Shown piece by piece: positions 1-11,196 of a stretch of 64,000 nt of DNA (the first letter of the stretch is position 1; every line of letters begins with the position of its first letter). The DNA comes from Megascapheus bottae (lineage: Eukaryota > Chordata > Mammalia > Rodentia > Geomyidae): positions 2,590,257-2,654,256 of the forward strand of contig JANJXV010000040.1 in assembly GCA_024803745.1 (NCBI GenBank), read 5' to 3'. A program made the translations under genes and the position numbers. The notes under the pieces were generated by a model. It was not told the origin of the DNA, ran no database searches, and was given only the letters and a program-made list of their open reading frames with translations.

Positions 1-191
1 TGGAGCCACACATCAGCCTTATTTTATTTATTTATTATTACTTTTTTGCACTGGTTTATTAGTTCTGTCTGCAGGTGCGCTAGGTGTGTCATGGTGGAAT
101 GTTAGCTAAGCACAGGGAGGAGGAAGCGGAGGTTTCAGAGAGGTTGAATTTCTCATTGGAGACGTGAAGGAATTTCTGTAGCCAGCACTGT

Positions 192-250
192 GGAGGAGGA
201 GGAGGAGGAGGAGAAGGGGGAGGGGGGGAGGAGGAGGGGAGGAGGAGGAA
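192..250 (+). repeat. (GGA)n purine tract
   Basis: GGAGGAGGAGGAGGAGGAGA followed by G-runs. Confidence 0.9.
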
Positions 251-921
251 GTGGCGGCGGTAGGGGGGAGAGGAAGGAGGCAGCAGAATCCCGATGGAAT
301 TGTCCTGAGAGTAGTTGATAGTGGTGACCATTTAATTTGCTCAGGGGCAGAGGCGCTGTGTCGTTCCTAGGAAATGTCCGCTGTGCACGGGTCTCAATCG
401 TTACCCCTTAGCGGTTAGAATGGGTTTATGTCTCTAGTTGCCTCTGTAGGGAGACAACGTGTGTCACGTTTCTTTCTGTGTCACCACGAAGCCTTGTGGC
501 AGGAGTCGTCGGGACAAACAGGAGCGGGAGAAGCTTCCTTTCTCTCTGTCTCTTGGTCTCTGTCTGTGTCGCTGTTGTCCTCCGCGTCTCGACCGCTGTC
601 CCCGAGGGGATCCAGAGGACAGGACTCGGTGACGCAGGAAGGTTCCGGAGAACGGGTGACGAGGCCACAGAGAGCAGTGCAGTCGGGGAGGCGGAGCCCC
701 TGTTCGCGTGCTCTGTGGAAGAGCCACTTGGTCCCCGCAGGGCCTCTTCTCCCTTGGTGCCTCTCCAGTTCTGCAGGCCGGGTGTCTTTGGAGTCATCTT
801 CCACGTGCAAACCCCACCGGTGGCTTTTCCCCGGCCCCCTGAGACTCCCATGAGTGGCTCTGGGAACTGGGGTGCACAAAGTGGGGGGTACTCTTTCTTG
901 GTACCTTTCTCTCCCTCTTTT

Positions 922-1108
922 TTGCCAGTCCTCACTTGAACTCGGGGCCTGAGCACTGTCCTTGGACTTTCTCAAGGCCAGAGCTCTACCACTTGAGCCT
1001 CAGCACCACTTCTGGCTTTTTTCTATGTATGTGGTGCCTAGGATTTGAACCCGGGTCTTCCTGCATGCTAGGCAAGCACTTTAACCACTAGGCCCCACTC
1101 TTGGCCCC
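922..1108 (-). mobile_element. Dimeric ID-type SINE, full length
   Basis: Reverse complement of the full element: second arm (TTGCCAGTCC...GAACTCGGGGCCTGAGCAC), linker TTCTATGTATGTGGTGCC, and ID head ending CACTAGGCCCCACTCTTGGC. Pol III A- and B-box remnants are readable on the minus strand. Confidence 0.92.
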
Positions 1109-1542
1109 TTCCTTTCTTTTTACATTTTTGGATTCTGTCACTTCCTGCTTCTTCGGCCCGGCGTCTTCTGTCAGGAGAGATTCGCTGGCAGGTGACGGCG
1201 CTCGGTCCACAGCCACAGGGACCTCTGGGAGACTCTTCTAGAATCGCTTTTTCAGCGCCACGCTTGGGGGTTCAGGCAAACGGAGCTCCGGGGTGAGGTT
1301 GAGCGCCGTCGCTTTGGTGACTGGAAAACCATCGATCTAATCCATGAGAACGTTTTCCTTTTGGTGGAAGACACTGAAGGTCACATGGGAAGTCACCCAG
1401 GCGGATGGAGGGCGGTCATGTGTCCGGGGGCCCAGGGCTCTTCACACACCCCACGAACGACCCGGTTTCTCATCGATCCAGGACGGGGACAGAACTGCCC
1501 CTGCCCTAGCAGAACTGACACACAGCCTTGATCAATGGGTTT

Positions 1543-1745
1543 TGGCCAGGGACGCCTGAGGCGCGAGCCTGTCACCCCAGCGACTCCAGAGCCTGAGATC
1601 TGAAGGTCACGGTTCAAAGCCAGCCGGGGCAGAAAAGCCTGTGAAACTCGTATTTCCAACGAACCACCCCAAATCTGGAAGCGGAGCTGTGGCTCAGGTG
1701 GTAGAGAATCTGAGAGTCCACACACCTGGGCGAGGCAGAAAAGAC
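1543..1745 (+). mobile_element. B1/Alu-like SINE with ID-type second arm, degenerate
   Basis: GAGCCTGAGATCTGAAGGTC and CGGTTCAAAGCCAGCC mark the B1-like part. GAAGCGGAGCTGTGGCTCAG and GTGGTAGAGAATCTGAG mark the second arm. Confidence 0.8.
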
Positions 1746-2024
1746 GGCGTGGTACAGAGGTGAGGCAGGAGGCGCTGAACCCCCGTCGCCTCCTGCAGGC
1801 GGGGTGAGCTGTGCCCCCCCCTGCAGGGGACACAGGGCTGAGGAGCTGCCAGAGGGCCCCGCCGGGTCTGCAGAGGTGCAGGGCCCCCAGGAAGAGAGGA
1901 GAGCAGCCAGGCCTCTGCCCAGCTCCCGGGTGAGTGCTAAGAGCAAGGTTGTTCTGTTACAGAAGGATGCAGAGACCTGTGGCTTAATGGTCTGGGCTTC
2001 TCCCACCAGGCAGCTCCCCCTCAT

Positions 2025-2103
2025 TCCTCCTCCTCCTCCTCCTCCTCCTCCTCCTCCTCCTCCTCCTCCTCCTCCTCCTCTTCCTCCTCCTCCTCCTCCT
2101 CCA
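2025..2103 (+). repeat. (TCC)n microsatellite
   Basis: About 25 TCC units with a single CTT interruption. Confidence 0.97.
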
Positions 2104-2520
2104 TCCTGGCCAAAGAAGGTTCAATGACTCTCTTCAGGACCTCTCTCCTCCCTGCGTGTTCTCCGGATCCTGCTGGATCATTCTGGATCCACGTGGAGAA
2201 TCCTGGCCTCTTTAAATAAAGGCAGAGGAGGACATAGGGAGGCTGAGAACAGAGGCGTCCCGTGGCTTCGCATCCTGGCATGGCCTTTCCCTGCCTCCGC
2301 TGGCCCCGGGGGCTTTAAGGCAGCTGAGCTCTGGGTGCCTGGAGACGCTGGGGGCACATTCCGGGGTGCAGCCTGGGCCGGGAGCCCCGCTCTGCGCTTG
2401 GCCCCCTCCTTGGTGGGTTTTGTCTCTTGGCGAGCTCAGGGTGACTGCCGGCTCTTAACATGAGCACCTGGAGTCCCCTCCACATCCGGGTCTCTCTGGG
2501 GCACCTTCATTCTTAGGGAG

Positions 2521-2544
2521 GAATAATAATAATAATAATAATAA
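2521..2544 (+). repeat. (AAT)n microsatellite
   Basis: Seven AAT units. Confidence 0.9.
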
Positions 2545-3805
2545 AGATCCAGAATGGCTCCAGTCCAAGGGGCAACTTCATGGAGCCGCCTCCCCCTCTG
2601 GGGACGGGCTCCCGGCTGGAGGCTTCTCCCCTGCTGGGGTGGAACACCCCGAGAAGGACCCCAGTTACTTCTGGGGTGGGGGGCGGAAAAGAACTTTTTT
2701 TTTCTTGCTTTATTGATTCAACCTACCAAATGCCTCATGACCTGAGAATGGCCAGACTTTCAGCAGCACCGACGGGTGTCATATGTATTATTTGTGATAC
2801 GTTATCTGTTGTGACGCCTCTACTATGATGGTGTCACCTAGATGGGACATATTCTAAACGTGTGATGTGATGCTACGTTCTAATGGGCAATGCCACCGAT
2901 GCACATTATGCTATGGATATGAACGCAGGACCCGTGGAAGGAGACAGAGCTCGGGGTCCGGGGAGCCTCTGCCCTCTGACTTCGGGACCCCTCTGGGGGC
3001 CGGTGCAGCGTCCTGTGCTCTCCACATTCCGCATCCCCAAGACGCGGCTGCCGTGTTGGGCTCTGGGTTGGGCTCTGGGCGCAGGTTTCTCCTGAGGGCC
3101 CGTGGAGGGCTGAGGCCGTGGCCGGTGACACGGGGCGGGGTGCGAGGCCTGCAGGGGGACAGGGAATTTCCTTCAGCCGTCACAGGGGCTCGGGGGCCAG
3201 GCAGAACCAGGAGGCTCTGTGGACAGAGACGCCTCAGAGTCCCCAGAGGAGGGGCTGCTTCCGTGAAGTTGACCCTTGGCTGGAGCCATTCTGCCTCTTC
3301 TTTTTTTCTTTTAATTTCTCCTTAAGCATGAAGGCCGTGGCCTTTTCTTCCTACCGGCCGTGAGGCACTGTCGCTAGGCCCGGGGGCTGGCACCTCCTCC
3401 GGCCGCTGCTGCGGGGCAGGGAGAGCAGGGGTGGCGTCAGGAAGGACCAGCAGGGTGGGGGCTGATAGGACCTGTGCCTCCCTCCAACCTCCCTGGCTTG
3501 TCCACCTCTCTGGGACCCCATGCAGCCCCATCTCTGCCAATCAGAGTCCCGAGGGGAGCGCCCCAGATTCCATCCAGAATCCGTACCCAGCTGTGATTAT
3601 GACCCCCCCCAACACGACCGCAAAAAGAACCATCTCCGGGGGTTCCTGTGTCACTGACAGACGGTTTCGCTGTCCTGTCCCCCCAGAGGTCCGGGGAGAA
3701 CCGTGTCACCATTCCCCTGGGCGGGAGAGGCTCGTGTGTAAGGTCCTGCACCACCCACAGGCTCTGCTTCACAGCACAGCTGAATCTCCTGGCCTGGGGT
3801 TTACG

Positions 3806-4166
3806 TCTCTCCCTCTCCTCCCCTCCCCTCTCCTCTCCTCTCCTCTCCTCTCCCTCCTTCCCTCCCTCCCTCCCTCCCTCCTTCTCTCCCTCTCCTCCCC
3901 TCCCCTCTCCTCTCCTCTCCTCTCCTCTCCCTCCTTCCCTCCCTCCCTCCCTCCCTCCTTCTCTCCCTCTCCTCCCCTCCCCTCTCCTCTCCTCTCCTCT
4001 CCTCTCCTCTCCTCTCCCTCCCTCCCTCCCTCCCTCCCTCCTTCTCTCCCTCCCCTCCCCTCCCCTCTCCTCTCCTCTCCTCTCCTCTCCCTCCTTCCCT
4101 CCCTCCCTCCCTCCCTCCCTCCCTCCCTCCTTCTCTCCCTCTCCTCCCCCGCTCTCTCCCTCTTTT
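3806..4166 (+). repeat. Composite CT-rich satellite (CCTCT, CCCT, CTTC blocks)
   Basis: Four to five higher-order units of about 75-90 bases each contain a (CCCCT) block, a (TCTCC) block and a (CCCT) block in the same order. The + strand is pure pyrimidine for about 350 bases, so it can form triplex (H-DNA) structures. Long open frames across it are artefacts. Confidence 0.93.
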
Positions 4167-4519
4167 CTTGAGGCTGGGCACCTGTGGATCTTCACCCCGG
4201 GAGAGGTGTGGGCCTGTCTGCTCCTGATTTTGTGGTCTTGGGAATGGCCTGTTTTGAACGCCCCGTGGGGTTCATTTCCTTTCTTGGTCTGTGGTGGAGG
4301 TGACGGGGGGCGGTGAGTCAGGGCTTCATTCTCAGGGACTCTGCCATGCAGGAGCCATGCATTCTCCCGTGGAAAACATTCTTCTACTCTGTTATGGATT
4401 AAAAAAAAAAAAGCCACAGCAATGGGCACAGTGGTCACCTAGTGGGCAGAAAAAGATGGCATTTTTGGGGGGAGGGGGGAGGTGAGTGGCCCCCAAACCC
4501 CTAAGTCCAGTATGCTAAG

Positions 4520-4780
4520 GCGGTGACCGCCCGGTTTCGCGTGCTGCCTCCCGTAGTCCCAGCTGCTTGGGAAGCAGAGACAGGAAGATCATGGTTCAAG
4601 ATCAATGGGGCAAAATAAATAAATCAATGAAATCCGACTGATTTTGGGTGTGGTGGCAACTCCTCTGCAGGCCCCTCAAACGGGAGGCGCAAGTTCATGG
4701 CCCCCTGAGTCTAAACCGGGGCGTGGTTTAGTGACCTGCCTGGCAAACGTTAGACCCTGAGTTCAAATCCCAGTTTTTGT
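4520..4780 (+). mobile_element. Degenerate B1-like SINE followed by ID-like fragment
   Basis: GTAGTCCCAGCTGCTTGGGA and AGATCATGGTTCAAGATCAA fit a B1/Alu-like element. The following GTGGTTTAGTGACCTGCCTG and CCTGAGTTCAAATCCCAG fit an ID-like tRNA-derived unit. Confidence 0.55.
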
Positions 4781-4795
4781 TGTTGTTGTTGTTTT

Positions 4796-4980
4796 CCAGT
4801 CTTGGGGCCTTGAGCTCAGGGCCTGAGCACTGTCCTTGGACTTTCTCAAGGCTAGAGCTCTACCACTTGAGCCTCTGCACCACTTCTGGCTTTTTTCTAT
4901 GTATGTGGTACCGAGGAATCGAACCCAGGTCTTCCTGCATGCTAGGCAAGCACGCTACCACTAGGCCAAACTCCCGGCCC
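4796..4980 (-). mobile_element. Dimeric ID-type SINE, full length
   Basis: Reverse complement carries all parts: CCAGTCTTGGGGCCTTGAGC, TTTCTATGTATGTGGTACCG, and TACCACTAGGCCAAACTCCC at the head end. It lies tail to tail with the preceding SINE across a GTT repeat (about 4775-4795). Confidence 0.92.
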
Positions 4981-5978
4981 TCAGTCAGTTTGAAAGCCAT
5001 CATGACACATGAATTATCTTCTCACCCTCAGCTTTGCGTCTCCATCTTCTCAAAGCAATCTCCTTGCCGGAGGATAACGCCATGAGCCATTGTTAGTGAC
5101 CAGGCGTATTGGGAGAAGGAAAATGGCGCACACACGCACACACATGCACACGCACACACACGGACACTGCTTCCACCATATTCAGCAGGACTTGGGGGCC
5201 TGTGGGAAGCAGGGCTTCCACACAATTACGGAGGGTACTGAGGACAAGGTTGGCCTCTTTCCCATCCCCCCCCGCAATGTCCTCGTCAGGCCACCTTTGG
5301 GATCTGCAGCCTGAGAACCAGCGCCAGCTCCAAGGCGGTATTTGGTTACGAGGACAATTCATGGAAGGCTGGCCTCTCCCCTACCTGCCAGCAGAGCCTA
5401 GAGCCCGTCGTGGGTCAGGGCAACCAGCCGGTCGGATGGACCCGCTCCTCTCTTCCAGGCCTGTGACAAGACAGAGGCCGGCCTTGTTGTTGGAGAGGCC
5501 GGCCAGGAATTTTAATCTTTGGGCAGGGAGAGGTCGAGTTTCCTCCTGCCAGTTACCCAGACCCTGATGCTGTTGTGCTCGTGGCAATTTTCACAACACT
5601 GAAGTGTTGGCTGGAGGTGGAAAGCGCGCCTAGGACCCCGACTCTGTCTTGAAACCGTTTGGCAGAGGACATCGGATGCACCAAAAATGTCCCCGGGGTG
5701 TCTGCCGGGGGTGGAGGCAGGTCCGTGCGCGGGCTCAGCTGTGAAAGGCCAGGGCTGGCCCCGACCGTGGTACCAGTCCAGGAGGGATTTACAGGGGCCC
5801 AGGATTCTACTTACACCCACGGGGTGAACGGGACAACGCTCAGACACGAGGGCCTTCTCATCCCAGTGTGGACCACGGTCTGAGACCGCTTTGGCCCTCA
5901 CAGGGAACTCTCGGGGAATGCAGGTTCTCAGGCCCCACCCACTTCTACTCAGCCCACACCTGCCCTTTCTCACAGTTC

Positions 5979-6113
5979 GATTCCTGGGTACCACATACAT
6001 AGAAAGAAAAAGCCGGAAGTGGTGCTGAGGCTCAAGGGGTAGAGCTCCAGCCTTGAGAAAATCCAAGGCCAGGGCTCAGGCCCTGAGCTCAAGCCCGGGA
6101 CTGGCAAAAAGAA
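5979..6113 (+). mobile_element. Dimeric ID-type SINE, 5' truncated
   Basis: It begins within the B box (GATTCCTGGGTACCACATAC) and runs through the linker and second arm to GGGACTGGCAAAAAGAAGAA. Confidence 0.88.
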
Positions 6114-6544
6114 GAAGTGGACGGCTGTTCACCCAGTGTTGGTTGGCTTCTTTCCGGGGACGCAGTGGTAAAGGAAAGGCAAAGGGAGCTTGAAGGCAGC
6201 CCTTGCCCTTGAGATGCTCAGAATCTGGCAGGTAAACAGGTGAAGCAGGTCCCTCCCGGTCCTTTGGTAGAGGTAGCCAGCCGGGAGGCTCTCTGACCGC
6301 GGGGAGGAGGATTTGGGGCCAGGGCAGCTTGGACTGGGCCTTGAAGGACGGGAGGAGCCTGCCAGCTGGATGCCAAGGATGGTGAATGGGCAGAAAGGAG
6401 ACCTGCAGGATGATTGCAGACACCAGGATTCTCGGGGAGGGAGGCCGTGGGTGCCTGTGGCCTGTGTGTGGACAGGGGGCTTGTGGGGGCAGGGCGGGGC
6501 TCACGGGGGGGGTGAGTGGGGCCCCAGAGCCCCCGCTGTTGACA

Positions 6545-6722
6545 GAGATCTAAAGGGTCATGGTTCAAAGCCAGCCTGGACAGGAGCAGCCTGGGAGAGG
6601 TTGATCTTCCAGTGGACCTCCAGAAAAGAAGCTGGAAGAGGAGCTGTGGGTCCAGTGGGCCTTGAGCAAAAGAAATCCAGGGACAACGCCCCGGCTCTGA
6701 GTTCAAGTCCCAGGACTCGCAC
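6545..6722 (+). mobile_element. B1-like/ID composite SINE, degenerate
   Basis: GGGTCATGGTTCAAAGCCAG, the CCAGTGGACCTCCAGAAAAG junction and the second-arm end GAGTTCAAGTCCCAGGACTC are readable in order. Confidence 0.8.
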
Positions 6723-6744
6723 ACACACATTTATGTATGTATTT

Positions 6745-6935
6745 GTGCTGGTCCTCCGGTTTGACTCAGAGTCTGGCCCCCCTCGGCGTGAGCCTCGGCA
6801 CGGCGTGAGCCTCGGCACCACGTCTGGCTTTGCTGGCGGTGTCTTGGAGGTCACAGTCTCACAGGCTTTCCTGCCCCGGCTGGCTTTGAACCGTGACGCT
6901 GCGATCTCAGCTGGGATCACAGGCGTGAAACCTTG
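6745..6935 (-). mobile_element. B1-like/ID composite SINE, degenerate
   Basis: The reverse complement shows the second arm (CTCGGCACCACGTCTGGCTT) and the B1-like part (CTTTCCTGCCCCGGCTGGCT, TTTGAACCGTGACGCTGCGA, GGGATCACAGGCGTGA). Confidence 0.75.
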
Positions 6936-7327
6936 TCACGGCAGGCAGATTGCTCCACAGGGGTCATGAGCCGTTTCCCAGTGGAGGGGGAGCCCAGCAC
7001 CCCTCACGGTGTTTCGATGCTTACACGTGACGCAGTTTCTGGTGCTTGATGCCTGTTGACAGCTCCGCATAAACGTGCATCACCCTTTACACAGTTCCCG
7101 GCGAAACACAAGCACCCCAGCTATGTGACACCGCCTATCACCCTTTCCAAACCGTAGAAAAGCCGGTGGTGAGCCGGCAGCCATTCCTAGCATTTCCCTC
7201 TCTCCTTGGAAACGTGGATATTCTGTTCCCTCCTGAAGCCTTAACCCAAAAGGCTTAGGATCGATCACAATCGGAGACAACGGAAGGCAGACTGGAAACG
7301 GGAAGTAGTCATTTATATTGGTATTGA

Positions 7328-7376
7328 ACTCCTCCTCCTCCTCCTCCTCCTCCTCTTCCTTCTTCTTCTTCTTCTT
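7328..7376 (+). repeat. (CTC)n(TTC)n microsatellite
   Basis: CTC units pass into TTC units. Confidence 0.95.
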
Positions 7377-7382
7377 GATGGA

Positions 7383-7490
7383 GTCTTGCTTTTTCCCCGC
7401 GTCTGGCTGGGCTGCGATCCTCCCGTGTGTGTTTCCTTTTGTCTCTGGATGGTAGGCATGGCCACAGCACCCAGCCGCTGCTGGACGTTT
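7383..7490 (-). mobile_element. Possible B1/Alu-like fragment
   Basis: GAGTCTTGCTTTTTCCCCGC, GGCTGGGCTGCGATCCTCCC and GGCATGGCCACAGCACCCAGC resemble a reverse Alu/B1 monomer. The match is loose. Confidence 0.35.
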
Positions 7491-7680
7491 TAGGCTCAGG
7501 CTGACCTCAGGAGGTGACCCTTCAACTCTCCGAGCGGCCGAGGACACCGTCTTGACCCACCGTGCTTGGCTCTACGAGAAACCGAAATAACAAGAAAAAG
7601 AAAAAAGAAAAGAACACTCCACAACTTTCTGTGGCTATAGGCGTGGGTTGCGTTATTTCTTTTGCATTCGATTATCCTTA

Positions 7681-8700
7681 TAATTTTTTTTCCGTTTAAA
7701 ATTGATCTTAATTGACACGTAATATTTATACATATTTATGGGGTACAGTGCGGTAACTGGATGCGTTACACAGGCAGTGATTGAATCAGAGTAATTAGCA
7801 TTTACATCTCTCCAAACATTTATGCTTCCTATGTGTTGGGACTCTTTTGCATGCTTGTCTGGTAGTTTTTGGATGATATCCTAGACTGGTGTTGACGGCT
7901 CGCCGTCTTCTGCGCTGAGAACACTGGAGCTACCCCTGCCCTGTGGCTTTTCCCTTCACCCCAGCCTCCCGTGGCTGTTTCCCTCTTGATACATTAAAAA
8001 AAAAATATTTTATTAACACGGATGTTTACGTCATATTTCAAATGTCACGTTTAACAAACGAGCATTTAAGAAGGGAATCTCTATATGCAGTCACTGGCAC
8101 ATAGAGTTTAGAACGTAATTAAAACTAAGCTTTGTATGTCATAGATACATATCAATCTATATATCATTATGTCTATAGCGTTAGATCCCACCATACATTT
8201 TTACGTCTATACAGTTATGTTTGCATTTCCAGTACCATGTCCATTGCTTTGGGTATGCAGTTATTGAGCCCTCGCTCTTGTGCTGTTTGGATCTAATAGC
8301 CACATATTAAGGATACCATGCGCCTTTTGTTCCTTAGGTCTTGACTTGTCTCACTCAACATGATTCGCTCTAGATTCATCCACTTCCCTGCGAATGCCAT
8401 TATTTTATCTTGTCTGTTGGCTATGTAGAATTCCATTGTGTATATATACCACATTTTCTGTGTCCATTCATCTGCAGTAGGGCATCTGGATTGTTTCCAT
8501 CGCCTGGCTGTTGTGAATAGTGCAGAGATGAACATAGCTGAGCAGGGGTCCCCGTCATATGACGCTCAGGGTGGCTGTGCAGGAGTGGTACGCGGGGCTC
8601 TAGGGAGGGTCTGCTGTCCGTTAAACCTGCACGCTGCTTTCCAGAGGGGCTGAACTGGTTTACATTCCCACCAGCCGGGCAGTAGGGCTCCTCTTTCTCT
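7681..8700 (-). mobile_element. L1 (LINE-1) 3' end, old copy
   Basis: On the minus strand, 8535-8293 translates to the C-terminus of L1 ORF2: MFISALFTTARRWKQS, then KMWYIYTMEFY and FAGKWMNLERIMLSE. The ORF2 remnant continues towards 8700, where it is broken. To the left lies an L1 3' UTR whose minus-strand text ends with the familiar TACCCCATAAATATGTATAA and TCAATTTTAAA tail. The 5' part of the element is absent, as is usual. It is not functional. Confidence 0.9.
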
Positions 8701-9052
8701 CCCTCAGGACACGAGTCCCGCCTGCAGGTTAGGAAATGGGTGTGTGCGTGTGTGGTGTCCCCAGCTCCCAGCTAGAAGGACCTCTTCTACTGAGCTGTTT
8801 TGAGGAGCAAGTGACGGCATAGACCCGAGAGGCATTCGGAACAATCTCTCCCCATTACCGCTGAACAAATGTTTTGGTTGAGATTGTTCTTTCCCTCTGG
8901 CGGACACACTGTAGTGAACAAATTCAGCACACTTTTAATTGCTTCCAGGAAGGAGCCGTTGTCCCAGAGTCAACCGTGCCTGAGAGTGTCCACGATTACC
9001 AGGCATCGCGCTTTGCCTAAAGAGGGACAACGCAGCCCTCTTGAAAGTGCTT

Positions 9053-9116
9053 GTGTGTGTGCGCGCGCGTGTGCGTGTGTGTGTGTGTGCATGTGTGTGC
9101 ATGCATGCACGTGTGC
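9053..9116 (+). repeat. (GT)n/(GC)n microsatellite
   Basis: GTGTGTGCGCGCGCGTGTGC then GT units with ATGCATGCA interruptions. The alternating purine-pyrimidine run could form Z-DNA. Confidence 0.93.
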
Positions 9117-9857
9117 AATCGCCCGTGTGAGACCTACGCGTCTCCAGGGCTGCAGCGTGAGTGGTGCTAATGAAGACCATTAGAGAGGAGGGGAGGGTGA
9201 AGGACGCCTCTCCGCCTCGGGATCAAGGCCTTTGGTGAAGGAGAGAGGCCGGGCCGCCTCGGCCCCTGCCAAGACCCAGGCTCAGAATTCTCGACGGCCG
9301 GAGTCACTGGGTGGGTCCAGGGCTATGGGTGTACGTCAAATAAATAGTTAGGAAATACTATCTCCTCCCTCTCCGCCCCCACTCGACCCCGCTTCTGGAA
9401 AGAAGAGAGAAGTGAGAACTGCACGGAGAGGGCTGGGAAGCCGGTTCTTTCCTTGCTGGATTTACCCAGTGCCTGCCTCTCAGAGAAGCCCGGCCAGAAG
9501 CCCGGCTGGAGGGCCCTTATGACCACCGGCCGGTCCCTCAGAAGGCAGGGGAGGGGCGGAGGAGGGGCGCAGGGCCTATTTTACCAGCTTGGCGTTTCCC
9601 ACACGTCTATACCATGGGGCTAAGGGCAGACCCTCCGGGCCTGGTCTAGAGCAGTGCCACAGACACAAGAACTGCCATCTTTCCTGCGCCACAGGACGTA
9701 GAGGCGGTGACTTAAGTCAACCGTAAGCCATGGGAAAGCTGGCCCCGGAGCTACCCCGAGGCAAGGGGAAACGCACGAGCCGGCGCCGTCTGCACCTCCC
9801 TCCTTGAGAAAGGCGCAGGCTGTCAGGCGCCAAGGAGGCCGGCTTCCTCTTGACATG

Positions 9858-10040
9858 AACGCAGCCCCAGCCGCTCAGGAGGCTGAGATCTGAGGACCCC
9901 GGGCTGACGTCGGCCCCGGGGAAGGAGAGCCCCGGAGACTCCCGGTGAACCAACTCAGAAAAAGCCAGAAGTGGCTCCAGTGGCAGAGCCACCACTGAGA
10001 ACACGCAGAGGTGAGGGACAGCCCTGACCTCCAGCCCCCA
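9858..10040 (+). mobile_element. B1-like/ID composite SINE, degenerate
   Basis: CTCAGGAGGCTGAGATCTGA begins a B1-like part. AAAGCCAGAAGTGGCTCCAG and GTGGCAGAGCCACCACTGAG follow as the second arm. Confidence 0.75.
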
Positions 10041-10265
10041 CCCCAAACCCCACACAGCTACGGCCCGAGGCGTCACGGGGTCGACGGAGACGAACCCCTT
10101 CTCCCCGCCCTCCGAGCCTCTCTGTACCACTTGAGTCTGGGCCCTGAACCGTGTGGATGGGCAGTGCAGGCGAGTTGAAGAAGAAGGTGAGAGGCTTGCA
10201 GGCCTCTGGGGGGCCAGCAGCGGGTTTGGGGGTGGAGGTTTGCTGGGATGCGTTCAGCGTCCCCC

Positions 10266-10490
10266 CTTTTTAAATTTTCGGGTCTTCAGGACTGAGCGTG
10301 GGGCCCGGGCAGTGTCCTGGCGCTCTATCCCTTGAACCACAGCTCCGCTTCTGGCTTTTTTGGTGATTAATTGGAGATTAAAGGGAGGCCTGGACTTCCC
10401 TGCCCCTGGGCTGGTGTTTGAACGTGGATGGGCACATCCCAGACTCCGGAGGGGCTGGGAAGACCGGCGCGAGCCACGGGGGCTCTAGAG
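10266..10490 (-). mobile_element. B1-like/ID composite SINE, degenerate
   Basis: The reverse complement shows second-arm remnants (TCTATCCCTTGAACCACAGC, CTTCTGGCTTTTTTGG) then a B1-like part (GATTAATTGGAGATTAAAGG, CTTCCCTGCCCCTGGGCTGG). Confidence 0.7.
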
Positions 10491-10802
10491 GGATGGCTGC
10501 AGAAGCCGAGGAGGCACTGGGGTTTGAACTCGGGGTCTTGAGCTACTTCTCCAGGCGCGCAGCTCCTAGCTGAGGGTGGAGGCAGGTCAGGCGTGGGAAT
10601 GTCAGCTCAGCCCGGGCTGGCGCGGCTCGGCTCCGGGGTCTGGCATCCAGGAGGAAGGTCTTAGACACACAGCTGTCCCTGGGAGAGCCCAGGCCAGGGA
10701 GGCGAGGGAGGCCGGGCCTGGGGAAGTGAGCAGGGCCGGCCTGCAGGGGGTGCCCGCCGGCCTGGCTGGGGTTGGCCGGCTGCTTCTCAGCAGAGGCCAG
10801 GG

Positions 10803-10910
10803 GGAGAGGCGGAGAGGGGAGAGGCGGAGAGGGGCGAGGCGGAGAGGGGAGAGGCGGAGAGGGGAGAGGCGGAGAGGGGAGAGGCGGAGAGGGGAGAGGC
10901 GGAGAGGCTC
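10803..10910 (+). repeat. 15-bp G-rich minisatellite
   Basis: About seven copies of GGCGGAGAGGGGAGA occur head to tail, one with GGGGCGAGG in place of GGGGAGAGG. It lies 300 bases left of the 40-bp array and is purine-rich on the + strand, the opposite of its neighbour. Confidence 0.9.
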
Positions 10911-11196
10911 CTCCAGCTGGCCAGAGTCCTTAAGACAAGCAGGTGAAGGTGTCCTGGGGGGCCAGGCGGCCGGCCACTCCCCCTCCCCAGCCCTCCTCCC
11001 CTCCCATCCTCGGAATGCATCCTGCAGAACCCCGCCTCCTGGCTCATCTGGAGTTGGCGCAACTCAGCCCCTTCTCCTCCAGATTGCACACCTAGCCCCC
11101 CCCAGGTGGGAGGGGAGGAGGAGGGGGGGCAAGCGCCTGTGTGTGGTGTGACCCCCCTCCTGCACATGCCGACTTCCTTGTGCAAATACCTCCCGA

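Noticed and set aside
426..956. Minus-strand frame beginning MLRPRVQV, recalling the exon 1a start of Cav1.2
   Set aside because: It is on the wrong strand, starts in a SINE and loses all similarity after a few residues.
8293..8535. 80-codon frame similar to reverse transcriptase C-terminus
   Set aside because: It is the 3' end of a decayed L1 ORF2 with no complete domain, so it is listed as a mobile element and not a gene.
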